Notes under the pieces: generated by a model | Databases searched by the model: none | What the model was told of the DNA's origin: nothing | Seen by the model: only the letters and a program-made list of their open reading frames with translations | Program-made: the position numbers and the translations under genes | From: Allolobophora icterica | Lineage: Eukaryota; Annelida; Clitellata; Crassiclitellata; Lumbricidae | Length of the DNA stretch: 64,000 nucleotides | NCBI GenBank assembly: GCA_963556255.1 | Contig: OY744606.1 | Span: 80,900,431-80,964,430, forward strand | Direction: 5' to 3' | Shown: piece after piece, positions 20,482-31,214 of the stretch | Layout of the letters: every line of letters begins with the position of its first letter | Position numbering within the stretch: the stretch's first letter is position 1

Positions 20482-20869
20482 TCTGCCGTCGACCGACTCG
20501 GCTGCGAATGCGTTGCTTTCGTGTCTGTTATGATGTCTGTCAGGTCTGCTCGGCGTTCATCCTTCGGTCTGTATTGATCCGTGCATCGGTGGCTGGCTTC
20601 TATTAGCCTCTGTTTCCAGCATGTTTAAGGATTTGGGAAGAGGGAAAGAGCTGTTTGAGGTGAACGTCTTGGTCGATGAAGCAAAATAGCTAGATAAAAA
20701 TGATCCCCTATATTTAAGACTTACGTTAAAATCTTGAGTTTTTAAAAGCAGAGTACTGATCTCAAGTTGAAAAGACATGGAATATTCAAGGATTTCGATT
20801 ATATAGCGCGATAACTTAACATTGTATGAAAACCAGTTGGCTTAACATATAATTAATTAGTAATTAATA
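20482..20869. other. Non-coding stretch, nothing recognised
   Basis: No exon or repeat is recognised. Confidence 0.4.
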
Positions 20870-21009
20870 TAATTACTATCGACGAAGTGACAACCGTCAC
20901 CATGGTAAATACCGCGTTTGTGTTTCCATCCCAATTGTAATACCGCAGACCTTGGTACCACCCCCATAGTATTACCGCCGCCTTCCCCATTACCGTGCCA
21001 CTTTCTAGT

Positions 21010-21570
21010 CGCAAGCGTTGTTGGGTACAAGTAAATATATGTGGTGGAAAAATGTATGAAATGGTATGGGAAAACCAGACTGAATGAATTTGTTGAAACA
21101 TATGTTAATAGGCCTCTCTATTAGTCCGGGAGTTCTGACTTCTGACAAAAAGAAATTTTCCATTTTGGTGAAAGGGCCAGCTATGTGGAACATACTGCCT
21201 GATGCTCTTACTCGACTACCCACTCTGCACCAGTTTAAAGCACATCTAAAACAATACTTAATGACACTGAATAATGATTGTCACTGTATAATGGACTTAA
21301 ATAAAAACTATTCTTTAGCATAATAAAATAAGTTGTAATTAAGAATGTAACAATCGATGCTACCACCTGTAGAACATTACTTTGTATTTGGGTGACTCGA
21401 CAGAAAACTGGACTTTTGAGTTTTCCCTTTGATGCCTATTTGATATCCTCAACCTGATTGTGTGTAAAATTTGTAACCTTTTGGTGATCAATAAAATGAC
21501 TACTATACACTACTACTACTACTGCTACTACTACTACTACTACTACTATTACTACTACTACTACTACCAC
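21010..21570 (+). mobile_element. LINE (CR1/jockey-like) 3' end with (CTA)n tail
   Basis: The frame at 21084-21320 includes GPAMWNILPDALTRLPTL and HQFKAHLKQYLM, the characteristic last segment of CR1/jockey-type reverse transcriptase proteins. A 3' untranslated part ends 'ttggtgatcaataaaatgac' followed by a (CTA)n tail at 21505-21568. The catalytic domains are absent, so this is a 5'-truncated dead copy. Confidence 0.7.
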
Positions 21571-21849
21571 CGGGAAGTTCTGAGATGAAACTGCCTCCAG
21601 GTAGTGATTTTTAAAGCTGGATGCAAACTCTTTGTCCAGTTTCTGTGCTGTCTGTTTGAAGGGATGAAAATGTCTTCAGAATATCATCTGTTGACGGCGA
21701 TGGATGGAGGATTAGTCATAGGAGTTCGTGGATTAGTCTTCGTCTTATCGGTTGTTTTGCCAAACTTTGGCTTGATGCAGATTTAATTAAGGAAGCGTCT
21801 TGTAAGTCTACTAATAAATACCGCTGCGTTTGGTGTGTACTGGTGTAGC
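21571..21849. other. Non-coding stretch, nothing recognised
   Basis: No clear feature. Confidence 0.4.
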
Positions 21850-21874
21850 TGTGTTAAAAAGAACTGTTGTAGTA

Positions 21875-22030
21875 CAGTTGTGAAACTGGTGCAGTATAGC
21901 TGATGAACTGGTAGAGTATAGCTACTCTAGCTGAGCAACAGGTAGAGTACACTTGAGGAACTGATAGAGTACAAATGAGCAACAGATAAAGCAAAGCTGA
22001 GCATGTGGCAGAGTACAGTTGGTAACATTT
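21875..22030. repeat. Degenerate 21-23-bp tandem repeat
   Basis: About six diverged units of the form 'tgagcaacaggtagagtaca' (for example 'tgatgaactggtagagtata' and 'ttgaggaactgatagagtac'). Confidence 0.75.
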
Positions 22031-22479
22031 GCCTGATAAGCTAGAATAACTGCGGAGTTTAAGGAGGGGATTAAGGATGGGGAGTTGGAGCGCAGTTTCT
22101 GCCTGATTGTGTGTCTTGCTGAGGTCGTGTTTCACTCTCACCCAGCCCATCTCTTATTCTGTTGTTTGGTCTTTTACACGGTCCCTTCGTCGCTGCATGA
22201 GATTACGTCGGCCTGTACCGAGCGACCTATCGCTGGCTGGACCCATTCTTGTCTGGTTAGGGCGAGGAAACGCTGCCACGTGGCGCCTGCCTACTGGATT
22301 GGAAGAAAGGCCGAGATTAGATTATTAGGTTGGACTGTTGCTCTGTGTGAGTGCTAGAGTACAGTGTGTGCTGTAGGCAGAAGTTCGGTCGACTGTCGTC
22401 AATGAAAGTCCATCGGGTAGAAGGATTTCCAGTTGTCGTTCTAATGGACATATCCAATTAAACATGTGCCGAGCTGACC
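22031..22479. other. Non-coding, GC-richer stretch
   Basis: Slightly GC-richer than its surroundings, with an open frame at 22085-22357 that I cannot assign and that lacks good splice signals. Confidence 0.35.
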
Positions 22480-22489
22480 TGGCGTCCAC

Positions 22490-22700
22490 TGATTGGCTGT
22501 GAGAGGCGACGATTCACTTTCCTAATGTCAGCTCTGATTGGCGGAAAACTATGTCAACAGTATGACGCTACGGTGCAATTTTGTAACGTCAGCGCCGAGT
22601 GGCTTAAAATTATTTCACACTATGACGCGACGGACCAGTTTTGTAACATAAGCGCTGAGTGGCTGAAAACTGTGTCATGGTAGTGAATGATCGACTGCGG
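22490..22700. repeat. Degenerate tandem repeat of about 60 bp with ATTGG motifs
   Basis: Three diverged units share 'gtcagc.c.gagtggc..aaaa.t.tgtca' and 'atgacgc.acgg..caatttt gtaac'-like parts. The left side has two ATTGG (inverted CCAAT) motifs. It could be a decayed repeat or a regulatory array; nothing decides it. Confidence 0.55.
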
Positions 22701-23075
22701 CATAATTTGATTGGAGGTTGTTAGGGAGATGGAGATTTCTTGATGAGAATAGAAGCTTTTGAGTTATTCTAGCGACCATGGGTTAATAGAACGTAGAACT
22801 TTATTCCTCGACTTTTGTTCAAGAACATATACTAAACTAGAACCACTAATCAGTCGTCACACTGAACTTGTTCTATGCAAACTACTGCCTTCTGCCTGTT
22901 GTATTTGAAGTAAACAAATACATTATACGTAATAATGACTGGTGAAGATTGGTGAAGCTTGTCCATCCTGTTCAATCTTTCTCGTCCCAGACCGAATCCA
23001 CCCTGTCAGATCCTCTGCCTTATTCTCCTGATCTTCTAGCAACTGGACTTCGACCTCCCTCCATGCTGCTGGTGT

Positions 23076-23160
23076 CTCTAGAGCAGTGTTTCCCAAAGTG
23101 GGTTCCGTGGAACCCTAGGGTTCCGTGACGGGAACACAAGGGTTCCATGAAGTAATTGGA
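23076..23160 (+). mobile_element. hAT-like transposon end fragment
   Basis: 'cagtgtttcccaaagtgggt' followed by 'tccgtggaaccctagggttc' is the usual style of a hAT terminal region with an internal gggttcc/ggaaccc palindrome. The eight bases before it are ctctagag, but I cannot find the second end or the matching duplication, so it is probably a fragment. Confidence 0.45.
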
Positions 23161-23812
23161 TAAGTGTAGTTTGAATGTGTTGTTACATTATAAATCAGAC
23201 TCCGAGGTGAAGACAAAGGCTCCATGGAATAATTTATATAAAGCAATTTCTAGTCTAGCTTTAATCGATTAAACTGCACATACCTGGATCACTGTTTAAA
23301 AATATTGTATCAGATATTATGCTTAAATCGAAAACGTGCCAAGAAATACTGATATTTGGGATAATAGCCAGCAATTTGTATAATTCGCTCATTATCATCG
23401 TTATTTTGTGCACCTGTACTGTCTAGTGCTGACAAAATTTCGGTGTTGCCTACTGCTAGAGAATTTTGTGTTTATTACAATTAAAGACCCCTCTACCGTA
23501 GCCTGTTTATATTTGTTGAAGGAATAGTGGAACTGGTTTCGTTGTTTCCAAGAATCAGAAAAGGGACACATATGTAGAGAAGATATTGGAAATTCCAGTT
23601 CCGCGGTGATTGTTTTATCCAGATTTAGCATGCGTTAATGAGCTGCTTGGTGGAATGCAGCATGCAGATTGTCCGCAGGCGTAGCTGGTTCGAACCAGTT
23701 GAAACCGGTCTGCGGGACTTTTGTGACCAATTCCAATTGGAAATGATGTGCAGGGGTGGATGTGGAAGAGGAGCACTGCGCTGTCGGGGATTTTCGATGG
23801 CCTCGGAAATTT
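23161..23812. other. Non-coding stretch, nothing recognised
   Basis: Short open frames near 23401-23631 and 23635-23844 lack recognisable domains and splice support. Confidence 0.4.
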
Positions 23813-24045
23813 TGCGTCAGTTGTTGTCGTATCGATTGTTTCATTGTTGCTGGTGTTGGTTGTTGTTTATTATTGTTGTTTTTTGGTTGTTGTTGCTGTA
23901 GTTGTTATTGCTGTGGTTGTTGTTGTATATTGTTGTTGCTGTGGTTGTTGTGTATTGTTGTTGCTGTGGTTGTGGTTGTTGCTTTGGTTTTTCTTGCTGT
24001 TGTTGTTGTTGTTGTTGTTGCTGTGGTTGTTCTTGTTTGTTCTTT
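23813..24045. repeat. (TTG/TTGCTG)n repeat
   Basis: About 230 bp of interrupted TTG and GTTGCTGTGG units. All frames over it are low-complexity Leu/Val/Cys or Gln/Asn artefacts. Confidence 0.9.
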
Positions 24046-24360
24046 AAAGCAATTATTGACTTTAGATGCATTATGCATTACAAGAAGTTTGATGATTAGA
24101 GATTGTTATTATTTACTGATTATATATATCATTATTAATACTATTTGTAAATTTCTAATGCACATCTGTTGGTAATTGAAGCACTGATACACACAAAGCA
24201 ATGCAACAACTGGACATCCTTTTACTACAGTTTACTTTCAGATAGACCTGTCAGTTTCCCTTGAGACAATCTCCAAACAGACAGATGAAAGACATGGATG
24301 TGTAAGCAGTCTGCCACCTTACCAGCTGGACCATATTCCTTGGAGGCATGCATCGTAATG

Positions 24361-24585
24361 TGTGGCATGGTTGCCGATTGGTTAGAGCGCTCAGCCTGCA
24401 TAGCGAGAGTACAGGTTCGAGCCTCGCCCAAGGCATTGCTGTGTTTGGACTTTGAGCAAGTCCATTATGCACAATTGCTCAGCGCCATCAGCGCAATTGC
24501 TCAGCACCATCGCTGTTCTGTTGTGTGCAGTTGTGAGCTTTGGAAAGAGGACAAAATCAAATACAGTTGTATTATATATATATAA
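24361..24585 (+). repeat. tRNA-derived SINE, family B
   Basis: The head has box A-like 'gattggttagagcgctc' and box B-like 'acaggttcgagcctc'; the body has 'ttgagcaagtccattatgca' and 'gctcagcgccatc'; the tail is 'aatacagttgtattatatat'. Other copies are at 44301-44516 (+), 48905-49090 (-), 49450-49625 (+) and 52042-52235 (+). Confidence 0.75.
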
Positions 24586-24608
24586 TGTGGGTCAGTTGTA
24601 TTTATGGG

Positions 24609-25040
24609 TGTCGCGGTCGACTCCTTCGATCGCAACGACGAACCAACGAAGGAACTATTAAAAGATCTTTATTTAAAAATAAAGTCGATTAAGTGTAGAG
24701 TAAGTCAACTCGTCTATCAAATATCACAATCGTAGACAGCACACAGGTTGGCTGGTCTCGATTGAACGTTATACGATCAATGTTTCAACGTTTACAAATC
24801 TTCGTCAAAAGGCCCTTAATGTACATCAGGTCTATCTTATATAGAGTTCTCCCGGATTCCAGAACGTTCTGTGACGTCACTGTACTTTTCCCTGGAAAGT
24901 CCTACTGAACACGTATATCCTTGTTGCATGCACCGAATTAATGTTGACAGCTTGCTGCAGAATTTTCCGTGCGATGTAAACAAGCTTGTTGACGCGTCGG
25001 TTTTCTTCCCTTGATGCATGCACCCGCGTAGACCGCGACA
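24609..25040 (-). repeat. 3' LTR of the Gmr1-type element
   Basis: 432 bp, apparently identical to 30580-31011, with a TATA motif at 24836-24844 in minus sense. Confidence 0.93.
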
Positions 25041-25054
25041 TTCCCTCCGCCCTC
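25041..25054 (-). promoter_or_regulatory. Polypurine tract of the Gmr1-type element
   Basis: GAGGGCGGAGGGAA in element sense, directly before the 3' LTR. Confidence 0.85.
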
Positions 25055-25235
25055 AGATGATGACACGTCTTCAGCACCATCCCGAACGGGTCATCACGAT
25101 CAAGCCGGGCCTCCAGACTCCATCTCGACACAGCATACACAAACAAAACAAAACACATCAGTTAGTCAATTTATCTATACAATTTGCGGGCTCGATCCCT
25201 GTGTGTCGGGCCATTCCCCCCCTTCACCATCCGAG
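25055..25235 (-). other. Short 3' untranslated region of the Gmr1-type element
   Basis: About 180 nt between the pol stop and the polypurine tract; no features seen. Confidence 0.6.
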
Positions 25236-28200
25236 TCACAACCGAGAGAGGAAATCAGCCACCGTGTTCTGACGTCCAGGACGATACCGAAAGTCCACGT
25301 TAAACTCTTGCAATGCTAACGCCCAACGAGTCAGTTTCGCACTCTTAGGGCTTGCATCTGTGAGATAAGACAAAGGATTATGATCTGAATAAATGATTAT
25401 CCTTGATAAAAATATCCATGACTTGAATCGTTTAAGTGCCCAAATTACTGCGAAAGCCTCTCTCTCAATTGTAGACCAATGCATCTGTGTATCTGTAAGT
25501 TTAAGACTAGCAAAAGCAATTGGTTTTTCTTGACCTTCTTCGGTCCACTGAAACAAGCAACACCCGACCGCGGTGGCACTTGCGTCAACACTTAAACCAA
25601 ATTCCTTAGTGAAATCAATGGTATGCAACTGTGTAGCTTTACTGAGATCATCCTTTAACTTATCTAGTGCTTCTTGATGCTTTTGCTCCCAAGGCACCTT
25701 CGTAGGTATGTTATCTCGTGTCAAATCAGTTATTACCCGTGCTTTTTCAGCTAAAGCAGGTATAAAATTTCGAAAATAACTGAAAAAACCCATAACCTTT
25801 CTAACTTCTTTCTTTGTTGTTGGAGGATGGATATCATTGATCGTAGCGATCTTACCTGGATCAGGTTCAATACAACCTGACCCTACTATATGGCCAACAA
25901 ACTTTATTTTGTTTTGTGCAAAATTACATTTTCTTAAATTCAAAGTGAGTCCTGCTTCCTCAATAGTTTGCAAGAATTTCTCTAGATGTTCTAAATGGTC
26001 ATTCCAATTCATTGAAACCACTGCCATATCATCGACGAATGGTTCGGTAAAACTTCGCACTGGATGTAAAACTTGGGTCATAGCACGAATAAAGGTATTG
26101 CTAGCGGACTTGAGTCCAAACGGCATTCTTGTGAACTCAAAAAGTCCTGCATCACATACGAATGCCGTAAGCCATCGATGTTCTTTCCGAACTGGAATTT
26201 GCCAATACCCCGATTTCGCGTCGAAAACACTAATAAACTTTGCCCGTCCCACCTTTTGTAAGACGTCAGCAATGTCTGGGGTCGGGTAACAATCACCTAG
26301 AGAATATTTGTTAACATGGCGATAATCAATTGCCAATCGAACGCCATTTTGACCTTTGGGTCCTTTTAAAACGCAAACTACCGGACTGGCCATTTCACTT
26401 TTCGATGGTCGAATGATGTCTAATGCCAACATTTCTTCTATCTGGCGTTGTACTTCAGGTTTAAGTAGCTCAGGTACTTTATATGCCCTTAAACGCTTAG
26501 GAGTGAAATCATGAGTTATCTTAATTTCATGTTCTAATACTGGACAATACCCAGGTTTATCCACAAATACTGCCGTGTGCCGATCCAAAACTTCAAAAAG
26601 TTGCTTCTGTTCCTCTTGCGAAAGATGCGCTATAATCAGAGGATCAATTCGCTTACTCGGGCTTATTTGATCACGTTCTTCCTGATCTACAACCTCTACT
26701 ATACCAAATTCTTCATCTTGATCAACAATTACTGAACAGCTATTGATCATCGCTTGTTCGAGTCGTTCATGGTATCGCTTGATCTTATTTGCGTGTAAAT
26801 GTCTTTGTTTTCCCTCTATTTCTACTATATAAGAATATGGGGATTTAACCTTGACTACGGTAGCAGGTCCTTGCCATCGACTATAAAATTTAGAACTACC
26901 AAAATCTGGTGCTAATACTGCTACTTTATCTCCAACTTCGTATTTTCTGTCAGTACTACGCAAGTTATAATAATCTGCATACCGCTTTGTTTCTATATCA
27001 CTATAGTAATCTGCATAAACTTTCGCGAATTCGAGGTTTTCCTTCAGTGATTGGAGATACTCTTCGGGTGATTTACCTAAGTTAAGAGGTACTTTTCGTT
27101 CGCCAGCCCACGATTCCTTCAACACACTAAGTGGACCCCGAGGAAGAGTTCCATAAACCATAGTGAATGGCGAAATATGAGTCGTGCCTGAAGGTTTTTC
27201 TCTAAGGCTCCACAGAACAAACGGTAACAATTGGTGCCATCCACGAGGATCAGATTGAGCAAGCTTAAAGATCATGGTTTTCAAGCTTTGGTTGCATCTT
27301 TCAACCAATCCAGCTGCCTCAGGATGTCCAGGGGTATTAAATCTGGGACTACAACCCATTCGCCGCAAGAATTCTTTCGTCAAACGACTGGTAAAGTTGG
27401 TACCACAATCAGAACTGATGATCCTTGGAATAGAAAAAGTTGTAAAAACTTGCAACAGAGCTTCGCAAACTCCCTTTGCATTCAGCGATCTAAGAGGATA
27501 CGCCATCGGCCAACGAGAAAATTTATCCACCAGAACCAGAGCATAATTGTACTGGGGTTTCGATTTGTTGGATTCTCCAGTCACTACCATAGGGCCAATA
27601 CAATCCATATTTTGATGGTTAAAACAGAGTTCATCCGCCCTCGGAATAGGAGTGATCGGGACTCGATCTGCCACTTTAACTGGAGTTCTTAGTTGACAAA
27701 TTTGACAAGACGCACAATATTCGCGAATCCTCTCATCCATTCTTGGAAACCAAAAGTTTAATTTGATCCTGGCTCTCGTTGCCTTAAAAGCCATGTGCCC
27801 AGCACATGGGGCATCGTGTGCTACTCGCAAGACAACCTCGATTCTATCTTCCGGTAAACATAATTGATTAACCTTATGTCCCATAATTTCCCCTTTGTGG
27901 TACAGGAGGTTATTATCTATAAAGAAATTATTTTTATTCTGTCTCGCTTGTTGCCAGCAAGATATAAGATTGTGACAATTCTGTTGCTCACGCAATAAAG
28001 TATCATTATTCGCTACTCCCTCATCAGACTTGAACTCTGTTGACTCAACATCAAGAAAATTATCTGAATCATCAACTAGTTGCTCCTGAGAATATTCATT
28101 CACTTCTGACGGCAAGGATTCGTTGCTGTTACTTTTCTCGATATTAACTTCTAAGTTATCTTCTTCTGCCCCTTTATTTATTTGAACACATCGATCTACG

Positions 28201-30053
28201 CCAGCTACCATCACTACATATTGCGAACTATCCCTTAATAGGTCCACAACATGGGGTGTCAAAATAACCCGTTCATTTAGTTCAGGGACTGCAGCGAACA
28301 TGACGCACAAAGATGGCGCAATGTTCGTCGTTCCTTCCATTGAATTAGCTAATTTCATTTGTAGGTATACTACATCTGCCTTACATCCTTCTCCCTGAAA
28401 ACCAATTATATTAATCCGTTTAATCACGGGTAAGTTTAGTGACTCAATTAATTTCTTATCAATACAACAAATTTCTGCTCCTGAATCAGATAATGCTGGC
28501 TGAGAAGGGAGATCTTCAATCTGTACATTGATATACGACCTCTCGTGTAATCCATCAATACTATTCTCGTATACCCTTACAGCAGTTTCCAACCCTATTG
28601 GTTTAGAATTATCCAATAAATTCCCTTGCTTTACCTGTTCAGGTATCTCATGCAACACGTTGACCTTCTCAACAAATGAGTCGATCACTTCTTCAGTTGG
28701 GTTCCCAAATATACAAGTACTCACCTTTTTAGAACTTGGTTTGGTCTGGCACTCCCTTGCCCTATGACCCTTCTGATGACATAGGAAACAGAGACCCTTT
28801 ACCTTGGCCTCCTCCTGAGACACCCTCGCACCTATCTTGGCTTCACCCCTTATTTCCGGTTTGGGAGACTTGGGTTGAGCTGTCTGGTTATTGACTTGAA
28901 CATGTGGTTGACCTTTCGTCCAATTGTTATACTTCGGTGTCGGATGACTACGGCACACTAAGTCATTCCCACCATCATGCGACGCTACATAAATGTCAGC
29001 CGCATTAGCTATGTCTTCACAGCTCAACCACTCCTCTTTTTCTTGGGCCAAGATATAATCTAAACAAGCCTTCGACAAGGACTCCTTAAGCCGATCCGCA
29101 ACCAATAAACTTATAAGTTTATCAAACTCATCAGTTATCTTTCTACTTTTCAAATAATACATAAGAGCCACACGCAATTTGGATGAATAGATCGTAAATG
29201 ATTCGTCCGATGCTTTGTGCAACGACCAAAATCGGGCTCTAAGATTTGAAGGGCTTATCTTAAACTCCCTTAGCAAAAACTCCTTCAGGAATTTGTAGTC
29301 ATGGAGCTGTGCCTCAGTAAGGCGCATGGTTAATGCCTTAGCTCTTTCACTTAAAATGGCTAGCAATAATTTTGCTCTAACATCTTCATCCACCTCATAC
29401 ACATTAAACAAACCATCCAAGTGATCAAAGAAACCTGGAATTTCTATAGGGTCGGAAGGAAATTTCCAAAGAATATTCTTGAGGGCATCACTATAACGCT
29501 TAGTACGACTTGCTAAAGAATCTCTAACATTTCGTTCTTCCTGCTTTTCCTTCCTCTCCCTTTCTTCTTTCTCTTTCCGTTCCTTCTTTTCTCTTTCTTC
29601 TTTCTCTTTCCGTTCCTTCTTTTCTTCCTCTCTCCTCTTTTCCTCCCTTTCTTCCTTCTCCTTCCGTTCCTCCCTTTCTCTTTCTTCCTTCTCCCTTTGT
29701 TCTTTCTTTTCTTCCTCTCTCCTCTTTTCCTCCCTTTCTTCCTTCTCCTTCCGTTCCTCCCTTTCTCTTTCTTCCTTCTCCTTCCGTTCCTCCCTTTGTT
29801 CTTCATATTTACGGATTTCGAACTCCAGACGGCGCTTCTGCAGCTCGTAATCCACTCCTGTTGGAGATATTGGACTACCCTTAAATTCCTGTTCCTCTTT
29901 TCCAATCTCCATGGCCCATTCTTCCATTAATTGATTTCGATCCCATGACATAACATCATCTTCGTCCCTTCCTGCCTTCATAAGATACACCCTAAGGCGC
30001 TCAGACGACATTTTGCGAATATTCGCTTGCATCTCTGTTGTCAACGCTTCCAT
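25236..30053 (-). CDS. Gag-Pol polyprotein with PR-INT-RT-RNaseH order
   Basis: 1,605 codons in one frame. Residues about 84-174 are an extreme Lys/Glu/Arg repeat that would form a long charged helix. A gag region follows (about 190-400), then a CCHC knuckle (CFLCHQKGHRAREC, about 421) and protease (LSDSGAEICCI, about 519). Integrase comes next: H2C2 finger (about 744-785), core Asp in MDCIGP (about 814), Asp in SSDCGTNF (about 877) and Glu in GLVERC 35 residues later (DX35E), then a GPY/F-like module (SRWQGPATVV, about 1054). Reverse transcriptase (VRLAIDYRHVN about 1236, FVDD about 1338) and RNase H (LSVDASATAVGCCLFQ about 1484) end the protein at ADFLSRL. All catalytic residues seem present, so it may be active. 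Confidence 0.92.
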   Translation of the reverse strand: MEALTTEMQANIRKMSSERLRVYLMKAGRDEDDVMSWDRNQLMEEWAMEIGKEEQEFKGSPISPTGVDYELQKRRLEFEIRKYEEQREERKEKEEREREERKEKEEREEKRREEEKKEQREKEEREREERKEKEEREEKRREEEKKERKEKEEREKKERKEKEERERKEKQEERNVRDSLASRTKRYSDALKNILWKFPSDPIEIPGFFDHLDGLFNVYEVDEDVRAKLLLAILSERAKALTMRLTEAQLHDYKFLKEFLLREFKISPSNLRARFWSLHKASDESFTIYSSKLRVALMYYLKSRKITDEFDKLISLLVADRLKESLSKACLDYILAQEKEEWLSCEDIANAADIYVASHDGGNDLVCRSHPTPKYNNWTKGQPHVQVNNQTAQPKSPKPEIRGEAKIGARVSQEEAKVKGLCFLCHQKGHRARECQTKPSSKKVSTCIFGNPTEEVIDSFVEKVNVLHEIPEQVKQGNLLDNSKPIGLETAVRVYENSIDGLHERSYINVQIEDLPSQPALSDSGAEICCIDKKLIESLNLPVIKRINIIGFQGEGCKADVVYLQMKLANSMEGTTNIAPSLCVMFAAVPELNERVILTPHVVDLLRDSSQYVVMVAGVDRCVQINKGAEEDNLEVNIEKSNSNESLPSEVNEYSQEQLVDDSDNFLDVESTEFKSDEGVANNDTLLREQQNCHNLISCWQQARQNKNNFFIDNNLLYHKGEIMGHKVNQLCLPEDRIEVVLRVAHDAPCAGHMAFKATRARIKLNFWFPRMDERIREYCASCQICQLRTPVKVADRVPITPIPRADELCFNHQNMDCIGPMVVTGESNKSKPQYNYALVLVDKFSRWPMAYPLRSLNAKGVCEALLQVFTTFSIPRIISSDCGTNFTSRLTKEFLRRMGCSPRFNTPGHPEAAGLVERCNQSLKTMIFKLAQSDPRGWHQLLPFVLWSLREKPSGTTHISPFTMVYGTLPRGPLSVLKESWAGERKVPLNLGKSPEEYLQSLKENLEFAKVYADYYSDIETKRYADYYNLRSTDRKYEVGDKVAVLAPDFGSSKFYSRWQGPATVVKVKSPYSYIVEIEGKQRHLHANKIKRYHERLEQAMINSCSVIVDQDEEFGIVEVVDQEERDQISPSKRIDPLIIAHLSQEEQKQLFEVLDRHTAVFVDKPGYCPVLEHEIKITHDFTPKRLRAYKVPELLKPEVQRQIEEMLALDIIRPSKSEMASPVVCVLKGPKGQNGVRLAIDYRHVNKYSLGDCYPTPDIADVLQKVGRAKFISVFDAKSGYWQIPVRKEHRWLTAFVCDAGLFEFTRMPFGLKSASNTFIRAMTQVLHPVRSFTEPFVDDMAVVSMNWNDHLEHLEKFLQTIEEAGLTLNLRKCNFAQNKIKFVGHIVGSGCIEPDPGKIATINDIHPPTTKKEVRKVMGFFSYFRNFIPALAEKARVITDLTRDNIPTKVPWEQKHQEALDKLKDDLSKATQLHTIDFTKEFGLSVDASATAVGCCLFQWTEEGQEKPIAFASLKLTDTQMHWSTIEREAFAVIWALKRFKSWIFLSRIIIYSDHNPLSYLTDASPKSAKLTRWALALQEFNVDFRYRPGRQNTVADFLSRL

Positions 30054-30557
30054 TTTTACAAACAGTCAGTCAACAACAATCAACAAAAAAAAAACAGACA
30101 CCACGCGGCAAACCCGCCACACAAAAGGAAAATTCCACAACCCAAAGTGCAATTATGCAGTATCCAAAGAAGTACACTCGCCAAGTACGCAAAAACTATA
30201 CAAGCTCACGCAAGTCTGGCCTCGATCACAACAATGGATCAAATTTCAAAGAAATAATCAGCAGATATTGAAAGAGAAATAATGGCTGCCTCCCACTCGG
30301 CTGCAACTCCACTCTCTTTTCTCCTTCTCAGCCACGACAACACCTAGGATCTTACCCGTATGTTGACTGCTGTCTTCTGCTGTCTCAGCCGAACGACGCA
30401 CTTCGTCCGTCCGACTGTCGTATGCCGATTCACCCGTCTCCCACGGTAGAAAGGCGTCTCGATCCGCTCGCTGTCTGGAACAGACCGTCTCTTGATCCTC
30501 CGGGTTGACTCCTTCCTCCGTCGGCTCGCGTCTTCTTCACCGGATCCAACACCGATG
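30054..30557 (-). other. 5' leader of the Gmr1-type element
   Basis: About 500 nt between primer site and gag ATG. It should hold packaging signals; nothing specific can be read. The ATG of the ORF follows an A/T-rich stretch. Confidence 0.6.
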
Positions 30558-30575
30558 ATCCCACCGCTGACACCA
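30558..30575 (-). promoter_or_regulatory. Primer binding site (tRNA-Leu-like)
   Basis: TGGTGTCAGCGGTGGGAT in element sense, four bases after the 5' LTR. Its complement ATCCCACCGCTGACACCA has the form of a tRNA-Leu 3' end. Confidence 0.8.
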
Positions 30576-30579
30576 ATAA

Positions 30580-31011
30580 TGTCGCGGTCGACTCCTTCGA
30601 TCGCAACGACGAACCAACGAAGGAACTATTAAAAGATCTTTATTTAAAAATAAAGTCGATTAAGTGTAGAGTAAGTCAACTCGTCTATCAAATATCACAA
30701 TCGTAGACAGCACACAGGTTGGCTGGTCTCGATTGAACGTTATACGATCAATGTTTCAACGTTTACAAATCTTCGTCAAAAGGCCCTTAATGTACATCAG
30801 GTCTATCTTATATAGAGTTCTCCCGGATTCCAGAACGTTCTGTGACGTCACTGTACTTTTCCCTGGAAAGTCCTACTGAACACGTATATCCTTGTTGCAT
30901 GCACCGAATTAATGTTGACAGCTTGCTGCAGAATTTTCCGTGCGATGTAAACAAGCTTGTTGACGCGTCGGTTTTCTTCCCTTGATGCATGCACCCGCGT
31001 AGACCGCGACA
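30580..31011 (-). repeat. 5' LTR of the Gmr1-type element
   Basis: 432 bp. In minus sense a TATA box CTATATAAG (30807-30815) lies about 200 nt from its start, and an AATAAA polyadenylation signal (30639-30644) about 170 nt later, giving a sensible U3-R-U5 layout. Confidence 0.92.
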
Positions 31012-31214
31012 ATGGGTTTTGTGATTTCTCCATTTCCTTCCAATAGATTTGTCAATGTCTTCCAACATAATCTGTCCTTTATCGATCGATATTCCATTAG
31101 CGGCCGGTTTTTGTGAGTGCTTGATAGTCTAGCCACGGTTAAAGTGCTCGACGGAAAGCTATTTCAGGATTTCTATCGTAACCGTGCCGCTTAGGGAACT
31201 CGGCCAAATGTGTG

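Larger units (their letters stand above)
24604..31016 (-). mobile_element. Gmr1-type Ty3/gypsy LTR retrotransposon, structurally intact
   Basis: The element is 24609-31011 (6,403 bp), flanked by a perfect 5-bp duplication ATGGG (24604-24608 and 31012-31016). LTRs 24609-25040 and 30580-31011 are 432 bp and look identical; each ends in perfect 10-bp inverted repeats (TGTCGCGGTC/GACCGCGACA). A tRNA-Leu-like primer site, a single 1,605-codon frame and a polypurine tract are all present. In pol the integrase precedes reverse transcriptase, the copia-like order known for Gmr1-like elements. Identical LTRs indicate a very recent insertion. Confidence 0.93.

Noticed and set aside
20344..20577. Poly-Ala or poly-Leu protein over the CTG repeat
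   Set aside because: Coding signal comes only from the trinucleotide repeat; flanks have no codon bias or splice sites.
23748..24175. Leu/Val/Cys-rich membrane-like protein
   Set aside because: Entirely a product of the TTG/TTGCTG repeat.
24361..24440. tRNA genes (also 44301, 49450, 52042, 2225)
   Set aside because: Box A and box B are present, but the arms do not form good cloverleafs and conserved non-tRNA bodies follow; these are SINE heads.
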